In this document: positions 1 to 5,527 of the stretch, one piece after another
How positions within the stretch are numbered: position 1 is the first letter of the stretch
Layout of the letters: every line of letters starts with the position of its first letter
From: Pseudomonadota bacterium
Lineage (GTDB): Bacteria > Pseudomonadota > Gammaproteobacteria > Steroidobacterales > Steroidobacteraceae
Direction of reading: 5' to 3'
DNA length: 19,186 nucleotides
Assembly: GCA_023428645.1 (NCBI GenBank)
Contig: JAEYXD010000185.1
Coordinates: 1-19,186 of the forward strand
Program-made: the position numbers and the translations under genes
The notes under the pieces: model-generated
What the model was told of the DNA's origin: nothing
The model's database searches: none
Seen by the model: only the letters and a program-made list of their open reading frames with translations

Positions 1-1030
1 CCGCAATCGTCGCGGGATCGAAATACGCAACTTCGAGGAACACATCCGTCGTTGCGTCGGAGATGCCGGAGTCTTCACCGCCCATCACCCCCGCGAGTCC
101 GAGCGGCTTCGCGGTGTCGGCGATCACGAGGACATCGGGCGTGAGCTCGACCGTTCTGCCGTCGAGCAACTGCAAGGTCTCGCCCGTACGCGCGAAGCGC
201 ACGACGATCGCCTCGTGCAATCGATTCAGGTCGTACGCATGCATCGGCTGGCCGAGCTCGAGCATCACGTAGTTCGTGACGTCGACGACCGCACTGATCG
301 GCCGCAGCCCTGCCCGCCGCAGACGTTCCTGCATCCAGAACGGTGATGCGGCCTTGCCGTCGATGCCCCGAATGACGCGGCCGACGAACTTCGGACAGCC
401 TTGCGGGGCTTCGAGCCGCACCGCGAATTGATCCGTGATCCCGCTCTGGATCGGCGACATCGCCGGCGCATGCAAGTCAGCGCGGCGAGCGACCGCAACT
501 TCACGCGCAATCCCGATGACGCTCATGCAGTCGCCGCGATTCGGCGTGAGATTCACTTCGAAAATCGTGTCATCGAGCGCGAGCGCTTCGACCAGATTCG
601 TGCCCGGCACGAGATGGCCTGGGAGATCGAACAACCCGCTCGCCTCCTCGCTCAGCGCGAGCTCGCGCGCCGAGCACAACATGCCGAACGACTCGACGCC
701 GCGCAGCTTCGCCTGCTTGATCTGCGTGCCGTTCGGCAGCACGGCGCCGATCGTCGCGAGCGGCGCCTTCATGCCGACGCGCACGTTCGGCGCGCCGCAG
801 ACGATCTGCACTTCGTCCGTGCCCGTGAAGACACGGCACACGTTCAGCTTTTCGGCATTGGGATGCTTCGTGACCTCGCGCACCTCGCCCACGATGATGC
901 CGCTCAGCGCGGGACCCGCGCGCTCGACACCTTCGATTTCGAGGCCCGCCATCGTGAGCGCATGCGCAAGCGCGGCAACGTCGCTGCCCGTGTCGACCCA
1001 ATCGCGCAACCAGCCGAGGCTCACTCTCAT
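1..1030 (-). CDS. pheT: phenylalanyl-tRNA synthetase beta subunit, N-terminal part (runs off left edge)
   Basis: Beta subunit of the cytoplasmic alpha2-beta2 phenylalanyl-tRNA synthetase, which charges tRNA-Phe; in the family this subunit carries the editing site and binds tRNA. Only the first 343 codons are in the window. The translation starts MRVSLGWLRDWVDTGSD and shows the EMAP/OB-fold tRNA-binding domain (GIIVGEVREVTKHPNAEKLN, about residues 43-62, then VCGAPNVRVGMKAPLATIG). The B3/B4 region follows (SAVVDVTNYVMLELGQPMHAYD) and then LAGVMGGEDSGISD, all close to the E. coli sequence. The ATG overlaps the pheS stop as ATGA and has only a weak GGGG upstream, so translational coupling to pheS is likely. 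The frame is open to base 1; a full-length protein would be near 790 aa. Confidence 0.96.
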   Translation of the reverse strand, partial: MRVSLGWLRDWVDTGSDVAALAHALTMAGLEIEGVERAGPALSGIIVGEVREVTKHPNAEKLNVCRVFTGTDEVQIVCGAPNVRVGMKAPLATIGAVLPNGTQIKQAKLRGVESFGMLCSARELALSEEASGLFDLPGHLVPGTNLVEALALDDTIFEVNLTPNRGDCMSVIGIAREVAVARRADLHAPAMSPIQSGITDQFAVRLEAPQGCPKFVGRVIRGIDGKAASPFWMQERLRRAGLRPISAVVDVTNYVMLELGQPMHAYDLNRLHEAIVVRFARTGETLQLLDGRTVELTPDVLVIADTAKPLGLAGVMGGEDSGISDATTDVFLEVAYFDPATIA

Positions 1031-2052
1031 GCGAATTGCCCCAGGAAGCGCAGGTCGTTCTCGAAGTACATGCGGATATCAGTGACGTTGTAACGCAGCA
1101 TCGTCAAGCGATCGATGCCCATGCCGAAGGCGTAACCGGTGTAGCGCTCGGGATCGACGTTCACCGCGCGCAGCACGTTCGGATGCACGACGCCGCAGCC
1201 CGCGACTTCCACCCAGCCGGTCTGCTTGCACACGCGGCAGCCGCTGCCGCCGCACGCGACGCAGGAAATATCGACTTCGGCGGAAGGCTCCGTGAACGGG
1301 AAGTACGAAGGACGCAGGCGCATCTTCACGTCCTTCTCGAACAGCGCCTGCATGAACTCGTGCAAGCACGCCTTCAGGTTCGCGAAGGTGATGCCCTCAT
1401 CGACGACGAGCCCCTCGACTTGGTGAAACATCGGCGTGTGCGTCATATCGGAATCGGAGCGATAAACGCGGCCCGGGACGATCACGCGAATCGGCGGCGG
1501 CTGCGTTTCCATGACGCGAACCTGCACCGGTGAGGTATGCGTGCGCAGCAGGCGGCCATCGCCGAAATAGAAGGTGTCGTGCATCGCGCGCGCCGGATGG
1601 CTCGCGGGAATGTTCAGCGCTTCGAAGTTGTGCCAGTCGTCTTCGATCTCCGGACCGTCGGCGATCGTGAAACCGGCATTGCGGAAGATCTGCTCGATGC
1701 GGCGGCGGACACGCGTGACGGGATGCAGGCCGCCGATCGTCTGGCCGCGGCCAGGCAGCGTGACATCGACCGTTTCGCTCGCCAGCTGCGCCGCGAGCTT
1801 CTCTGCTTCCAACGTGGCGCGACGCTCGTCGAGCAGCTGCGTGAGCGCTTCCTTGGCCTCGTTGATCTTGGCGCCCGCCTGCTTGCGAGCCTCGTGCTCC
1901 ATCGAGCCGAGGGACTTCAGCAGCGCGGTGATCTCGCCCTTCTTGCCGAGCAGGCGGACCCGGATCTCCTCGAGCGCCTGCAAGTCGGTGCGCGCGGCGA
2001 TCTCGTCGCGGGCGGATTGAAGCAGGCTTTGCAGGTTCTCGAGCATGGGCAT
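1027..2052 (-). CDS. pheS: phenylalanyl-tRNA synthetase alpha subunit
   Basis: Catalytic alpha subunit of PheRS (class II), 341 aa against 327 in E. coli. An N-terminal coiled-coil arm (about residues 1-90) precedes the core: GGLHPVTR (108-115), motif 2 PGRVYRSDSDMTHTPMFHQ (193-211), FPFTEPSAEVD (251-261) and motif 3 YAFGMGIDRLTMLRY (307-321). Between 261 and 282 there is a four-cysteine insert, C264-x2-C267-x4-C272-x2-C275, in place of the short cysteine-free loop of the E. coli protein; it looks like a zinc knuckle. Two starts are possible, ATG at 2052 and at 2046, and neither has a strong Shine-Dalgarno, so the first is used. It follows rplT after a 101-nt leader with two hairpins and overlaps pheT by 4 nt. 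Confidence 0.97.
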   Translation of the reverse strand: MPMLENLQSLLQSARDEIAARTDLQALEEIRVRLLGKKGEITALLKSLGSMEHEARKQAGAKINEAKEALTQLLDERRATLEAEKLAAQLASETVDVTLPGRGQTIGGLHPVTRVRRRIEQIFRNAGFTIADGPEIEDDWHNFEALNIPASHPARAMHDTFYFGDGRLLRTHTSPVQVRVMETQPPPIRVIVPGRVYRSDSDMTHTPMFHQVEGLVVDEGITFANLKACLHEFMQALFEKDVKMRLRPSYFPFTEPSAEVDISCVACGGSGCRVCKQTGWVEVAGCGVVHPNVLRAVNVDPERYTGYAFGMGIDRLTMLRYNVTDIRMYFENDLRFLGQFA

Positions 2053-2073
2053 TCGCTTAACGCGTGGGGCTCA

Positions 2074-2105
2074 CCAAAGAAACGGGCGCCACGAACGTAG
2101 CGCCC
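2074..2105 (-). terminator. candidate attenuator/terminator hairpin in the pheS leader
   Basis: On the minus strand GGGCGC and GCGCCC (2100-2105 and 2084-2089) can pair around a 10-nt loop. The tail GTTTCTTTGG follows, which is T-rich but broken. It lies 21-30 nt upstream of the pheS start. It could be a partial terminator that sets the ratio of ribosomal-protein to synthetase expression. The imperfect U tract keeps confidence low. Confidence 0.4.
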
Positions 2106-2119
2106 TCTTCTCGATCTGA

Positions 2120-2144
2120 CCAGCCGCTAGTTGCTAGCGGCTGG
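2120..2144 (-). repeat. perfect 11-bp inverted repeat (hairpin) between rplT and pheS
   Basis: CCAGCCGCTAG (2120-2130) and CTAGCGGCTGG (2134-2144) form a perfect 11-bp stem with a 3-nt loop, starting about 10 nt after the rplT stop codon. No T run follows it on either strand, so it is not a standard intrinsic terminator. It may protect the 3' end of the upstream message or act as the upper arm of an attenuator with the 2084-2105 hairpin. Confidence 0.7.
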
Positions 2145-2153
2145 CAGCGGCAC

Positions 2154-2522
2154 TCAAGCCGCTGCTTTTTCCAGACTGTCGCGCGCCTTCTGAGCGAGCA
2201 CCGCAAACGCGGCCGCATCGTTCATCGCGATGTCCGCGAGCACCTTGCGATCGATCGACAAGCCCGCCTTGTTCAAGCCGGCGATCAGCTTGCTGTACGA
2301 CAGACCGTGGATGCGCGCCTCGGCATTGATGCGCACGATCCAGAGCGAGCGCATGTTGCGCTTGTTGGTCTTGCGGTCGCGGTACGCATACTGGCCGGCC
2401 TTGATGACGGCCTGCTTCGCGGCGCGGAAAACCTTGCGACGGGCGTTGTAGTAGCCCTTCGCCTTCTTGAGGATCTTCTTGTGACGGGCGCCAGCAATGA
2501 CGCCTCTCTTAACGCGTGCCAT
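2154..2522 (-). CDS. rplT: 50S ribosomal protein L20
   Basis: Basic 122-aa protein, close to the 117-119 aa usual for L20, which binds 23S rRNA and is needed early in large-subunit assembly. The start MARVKRGVIAGARHKKILK and the block YAYRDRKTNKRNMRSLWIVRINAEARI are diagnostic. The ATG has a clear AAGGAG six bases upstream, and this Shine-Dalgarno overlaps the rpmI stop codon region (10-nt gap). The two ribosomal-protein genes are therefore co-transcribed and probably coupled. In E. coli L20 represses translation of rpmI-rplT; whether it does so here is not shown. Confidence 0.98.
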   Translation of the reverse strand: MARVKRGVIAGARHKKILKKAKGYYNARRKVFRAAKQAVIKAGQYAYRDRKTNKRNMRSLWIVRINAEARIHGLSYSKLIAGLNKAGLSIDRKVLADIAMNDAAAFAVLAQKARDSLEKAAA

Positions 2523-2532
2523 GTCTCACTCC

Positions 2533-2730
2533 TTACTTCGCGTGCGGGAGCAATTGCTCCATGCGGCCGAGGTCTTGCTTCGCCACCATGCTGGGCGAAC
2601 GCAGCTGACGCTTACGCTTGCTCGGCTTCTTGGTGAGGATGTGACGACGATGGGATTGGGCTCGCTTGAACCCATTGGCAGTCTTGCGAAAACGCTTCGC
2701 CGCTGCCCGGTTGGTCTTCAACTTAGGCAT
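2533..2730 (-). CDS. rpmI: 50S ribosomal protein L35
   Basis: Small basic 65-aa ribosomal protein starting MPKLKTNRAAAKRFRKTANG, the invariant L35 N terminus, with RRHILTKKPSKRKRQLR in the middle. The ATG at 2730 is chosen because GGAG lies 8 nt upstream and because L35 proteins begin MPK. A longer reading from a GTG three codons upstream adds residues absent from the family. It sits between infC and rplT in the conserved order. Confidence 0.98.
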   Translation of the reverse strand: MPKLKTNRAAAKRFRKTANGFKRAQSHRRHILTKKPSKRKRQLRSPSMVAKQDLGRMEQLLPHAK

Positions 2731-2741
2731 TACATTCACTC

Positions 2742-2842
2742 CGCATTGTTTAGCCTATGGGGAACGCCGCTTGCGCGACGCCCTTTCAGGCGGGACAACC
2801 CGCGGCCGGCCTAATCGAAAGATCGGCTCGGCCTTGAGTTGC
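2742..2842 (-). promoter_or_regulatory. infC-rpmI leader, possible L20 autoregulatory region
   Basis: This 101-nt gap between the infC stop and the rpmI ribosome-binding site is GC-rich and can form at least one hairpin (GCGGG 2790-2794 with CCCGC 2799-2803, loop ACAA on the plus strand). L20 acts at this position in other bacteria, but I cannot match the known L20-binding fold by eye. No convincing promoter or terminator was seen here. Confidence 0.25.
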
Positions 2843-3367
2843 TCACTTCTTTTTTGGCCCGAACATCATCACCATCTGCCGCCCTTCCATCAGCGGGTTC
2901 TGCTCGACCTGCGCATACGGCGCCAGATCGTTCTGAACTCGCGACAGGAGCTCACGGCCGACTTCTTGGTGGGCCATCTCGCGACCTCGGAACCGCAGGG
3001 TTACCTTGGCCTTGTCTCCTTCCTCGAGGAAGCGAATCAGGTTACGTAGCTTCACCTGATAATCGCCCTCTTCCGTTCCTGGTCGGAACTTCACTTCCTT
3101 GATCTGAATCTGCTTCTGCTTGCGCTTCGCCGCATGCGCCTTCTTGTTCTGTTCGAACAAGTACTTGCCGAAGTCCATGATCCGGCATACCGGCGGATCC
3201 GCGGTGGGCGAAACCTCAACCAGATCCAACTCGGCTGATTTCGCCAGCTCCAGCGCCTCGAACCGCGTCATCACGCCGGCCTGATTACCTTCGGCGTCGA
3301 TGATGCGCAACTTCGGCGCAGTGATTTCTTCATTGCGCTTTACGCGCTTAGCAATCGGAGCAGCGAT
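2843..3367 (-). CDS. infC: translation initiation factor IF-3
   Basis: IF-3 binds the 30S subunit, prevents premature 50S joining and rejects non-standard start codons. From 3367 the protein is 174 aa, normal for the family: IAAPIAKRVKRNEEITAPKL, then DLVEVSPTADPPVCRIMDFGKYLFE in the N domain, the linker of AKRKQKQIQIKEVKFRPGT, and the C domain with KVTLRFRGREMAHQEVG and EGRQMVMMFGPKKK. The start is the codon ATC, 8 nt after a perfect GGAGG and 3 nt after the thrS stop. Starting at the first in-frame standard codon, TTG at 3310, would delete the conserved NEEI N-terminal segment and leave no Shine-Dalgarno. A non-canonical start is the known basis of infC autoregulation in E. coli (ATT there). 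Confidence 0.96.
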   Translation of the reverse strand: MAAPIAKRVKRNEEITAPKLRIIDAEGNQAGVMTRFEALELAKSAELDLVEVSPTADPPVCRIMDFGKYLFEQNKKAHAAKRKQKQIQIKEVKFRPGTEEGDYQVKLRNLIRFLEEGDKAKVTLRFRGREMAHQEVGRELLSRVQNDLAPYAQVEQNPLMEGRQMVMMFGPKKK

Positions 3368-3370
3368 ACG

Positions 3371-5299
3371 TCATTCCTCCACAATGGTCCGGCCGCGGCT
3401 CGCGATCTCTTCGGCAAGCTTCGCAGCGATCGTGTCCACCGACATCGCTCCGAGGTCTTTGCCACTGCGGGTGCGCACGGCCAGAGAATTAGAACCTGCC
3501 TCACGATCACCGGCCACTAGTAAGTAGGGAACGCGCTGCAGGGTGTGCTCGCGGATCTTAAAGCCGACTTTTTCGTTCCGCAAGTCTGATTCGACGCGAA
3601 GCCCCTGTTTTTTAAGGCTTTCGGTGACCTCGCGCACGTAATCGGCCTGCTTGTCCGTGATGTTGAGCACGACGGCCTGCACAGGCGCGAGCCACAGGGG
3701 CAGCTTGCCGGCGAAGTGCTCGATCAGGATGCCGGTAAAACGCTCGAGCGAGCCGAACATCGCCCGATGCAGCATCACCGGGGTGTGCTTCGCACCATCC
3801 TCGGCGACGTACGTCGCACCGAGGCGGCCGGGCATATTGAGATCGACCTGCAGCGTGCCGCATTGCCAGTCGCGACCGATCGCATCGCGCAGCACGAACT
3901 CGAGCTTCGGGCCGTAGAAGGCGCCCTCGCCCGGGTTCAGGGTGTATTCGAGGCCTAGCGAGGAGACAGCCTGCTTGAGCGCGGCTTCGGCCTTGTCCCA
4001 GATCTCATCCGCGCCCACGCGCTTCTCCGGCCGGTCCGAGAACTTGATACGCACATCCTCGAAGCCGAAATCCTTGTAGATGCCGAGGATGAGCTTGGTC
4101 ATGTCGACGGCTTCGTCGAACAGCTGATCCGGGGCGCAGAAAGAGTGACCGTCGTCCTGCGTGAACGCGCGCACGCGCATCAGGCCATGCAGCGCGCCCG
4201 ACGGCTCAAATCGATGCACCTTGCCGAACTCGCACAAGCGCAGCGGCAGATCGCGATAGCTCTTCATGCCCTGGTTGAAGATCTGGATGTGCCCAGGGCA
4301 ATTCATCGGCTTGAGGCAGAACTTCCGCTCATCCGGCAGCTGCGTGAAGTACATGTTCTCGCCGAACGTGGCGAGGTGTCCCGACGCATTCCAGAGCTTG
4401 ATGTCCATGACTTCCGGCGCGCTGACTTCCTGCCAGCCGGCGGCCGATTGGTACTGACGCATGTACGCGATGAGCGTCTGAAAGAGCGTCCAGCCCTTCG
4501 GATGCCAGAAGACGGCGCCTGGCGCCTCTTCCTGGAAATGAAACAGATCGAGCTCTTTGCCGAGCTTGCGGTGATCGCGCTTCTCGGCCTCTTCGATGCG
4601 GGTGAGATAGGCCTTCAGGCTCTTCTCGTCCGCCCACGCAGTGCCGTAGATGCGCTGAAGCATCTCGTTCTTGGAATCGCCGCGCCAATAGGCGCCGGCG
4701 AGCTTCGTCAGCTTGAACGAACGCAAGAAGCGGGTGTTCGGCACGTGCGGGCCGCGGCACATGTCGACGTATTCTTCGTGATGGTAGAGACCCATCGCGG
4801 TCTCGTCCGGCATGTCGTCGATCAAGCGCAGCTTGTAGTCCTCGCCGCGCTTCTTGAACGTTTCGATCACTTCGTCGCGCGGCGTCACTCGCTTGATGAC
4901 GTCGTAGTCCTTCGCGATCAGCTCGCGCATGCGCGTTTCGATCGCCGCGAGATCGTCGGGCGTGAAAGGCCGCTCGTAGGCGATGTCGTAGAAGAAGCCG
5001 TCGTCGATGACCGGGCCGATCACCATCTTCGCGGTCGGGTACAGCTGCTTGACCGCATGGCCGACCAGATGCGCGAACGAGTGGCGAATGATCTCGAGTC
5101 CTTCGGGATCTTTCGGCGTGAGGATCTGGATCGCCGCGTCCTGCGTGATCGGGTCGACCGTATCGACCAGCTTGCCATCGACCTTGCCGGCAACCGCAGC
5201 CTTCGCGAGGCCGGGACCGATGTCGGCCGCGATTTTCGCGATCGTGACCGGCTCGGCGTAGGTGCGTTGACTGCCGTCCGGCAGGGTGATGACGGGCAT
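3371..5299 (-). CDS. thrS: threonyl-tRNA synthetase
   Basis: Class II synthetase that charges tRNA-Thr and hydrolyses Ser-tRNA-Thr. It is 642 aa, the same length as E. coli ThrRS. Order: TGS domain (1-61), editing domain with H73-x3-H77 (HSFAH) and the C181/H185 pair (DMCRGPH), then the catalytic core with zinc ligands C335 (MNCPGH), H386 (TQDDGHS) and H512 (VMLHRA), then the anticodon-binding domain from about 535. The ATG at 5299 is chosen because MPVITLPDGS is the family start; the open frame extends further upstream but that part reads through the tRNA-Val gene. There is no Shine-Dalgarno: the 21 nt back to the tRNA CCA end are almost all pyrimidines. First protein gene of the operon that continues to pheT. 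Confidence 0.98.
   Translation of the reverse strand: MPVITLPDGSQRTYAEPVTIAKIAADIGPGLAKAAVAGKVDGKLVDTVDPITQDAAIQILTPKDPEGLEIIRHSFAHLVGHAVKQLYPTAKMVIGPVIDDGFFYDIAYERPFTPDDLAAIETRMRELIAKDYDVIKRVTPRDEVIETFKKRGEDYKLRLIDDMPDETAMGLYHHEEYVDMCRGPHVPNTRFLRSFKLTKLAGAYWRGDSKNEMLQRIYGTAWADEKSLKAYLTRIEEAEKRDHRKLGKELDLFHFQEEAPGAVFWHPKGWTLFQTLIAYMRQYQSAAGWQEVSAPEVMDIKLWNASGHLATFGENMYFTQLPDERKFCLKPMNCPGHIQIFNQGMKSYRDLPLRLCEFGKVHRFEPSGALHGLMRVRAFTQDDGHSFCAPDQLFDEAVDMTKLILGIYKDFGFEDVRIKFSDRPEKRVGADEIWDKAEAALKQAVSSLGLEYTLNPGEGAFYGPKLEFVLRDAIGRDWQCGTLQVDLNMPGRLGATYVAEDGAKHTPVMLHRAMFGSLERFTGILIEHFAGKLPLWLAPVQAVVLNITDKQADYVREVTESLKKQGLRVESDLRNEKVGFKIREHTLQRVPYLLVAGDREAGSNSLAVRTRSGKDLGAMSVDTIAAKLAEEIASRGRTIVEE
3376..3380 (-). 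promoter_or_regulatory. ribosome binding site that fixes the ATC start of infC
   Basis: GGAGG on the minus strand lies inside the last codons of thrS (GAG GAA TGA) and ends 8 nt before the ATC at 3365-3367. The spacing is optimal for that codon. It is too long for the in-frame ATT at 3353-3355 and far too long for the TTG at 3308-3310. Confidence 0.85.
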
Positions 5300-5320
5300 A
5301 TGAGAAACAAAAAAGAAAAG
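5300..5320 (-). promoter_or_regulatory. U-rich, SD-less leader of thrS
   Basis: The entire spacer from the CCA end of tRNA-Val to the thrS ATG is a pyrimidine tract (CTTTTCTTTTTTG then TTTCTCAT) with only one G and one A. Nothing resembles a Shine-Dalgarno, and there is no room for the tRNA-like operator that controls thrS in E. coli. Such tracts can recruit ribosomal protein S1. Directly after a structured tRNA the T run could also cause partial termination. Confidence 0.6.
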
Positions 5321-5395
5321 TGGTGCGCGCGACAGGGATCGAACCTGTGACCCCCACCATGTCAAGGTGATGCTCTACCGCTGAGCTACGCGCGC
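5321..5395 (-). tRNA. tRNA-Val (anticodon GAC)
   Basis: A 75-nt cloverleaf on the minus strand. The acceptor GCGCGCG pairs with CGCGCGC, followed by discriminator A and an encoded CCA (5321-5323). The D arm is GCTC-AGCGGTA-GAGC, the anticodon arm TCACC-TTGACAT-GGTGG with anticodon GAC, the variable loop GGGTC and the T arm ACAGG-TTCGATC-CCTGT. It is read in the same direction as thrS, 21 nt ahead of it, so tRNA and mRNA are probably cut from one transcript. Confidence 0.97.
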
Positions 5396-5412
5396 CCCGA
5401 AAAAGGCGGGCA

Positions 5413-5441
5413 AGGATAACGACGACTCTGGCCTTCGTCCA
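5413..5441 (-). promoter_or_regulatory. promoter of tRNA-Val and the thrS-pheT operon
   Basis: On the minus strand TGGACG (5436-5441) and TATCCT (5413-5418) are separated by exactly 17 nt; each matches the sigma-70 consensus at four of six positions. The -10 element lies 17 nt before the tRNA 5' end. A GC-rich stretch follows, like the discriminator of stringently controlled stable-RNA promoters. No other promoter was evident between here and thrS. Confidence 0.5.
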
Positions 5442-5474
5442 GCGGGATCATGCTTTAAGTCATCAAATTTCTAC

Positions 5475-5495
5475 GAGGCCGCAAATTGCGACCTC
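5475..5495 (-). terminator. weak terminator candidate downstream of uvrB
   Basis: GAGG(T)CGCA and TGCG(G)CCTC pair as a 9-bp stem (one G-U pair on the minus strand) with a 3-nt loop. The tail is GTAGAAATTTG, with only a short T run. It lies 33 nt after the uvrB stop and before the tRNA-Val promoter, where a terminator is expected. Confidence 0.35.
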
Positions 5496-5527
5496 CCTCA
5501 TGCCGATGCCCGCACCCATCGGCGGGC

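Noticed and set aside
4145..5350. 401-codon plus-strand frame opposite thrS
   Set aside because: Antisense shadow of thrS in GC-rich DNA, with His/Arg/Asp-rich composition and no domain.
5300..5365. N-terminal extension of ThrRS (MTWWGSQVRSLSRAP)
   Set aside because: It is the translation of the tRNA-Val 3' half; the family start MPVITLPDGS at 5299 gives the normal 642-aa length.
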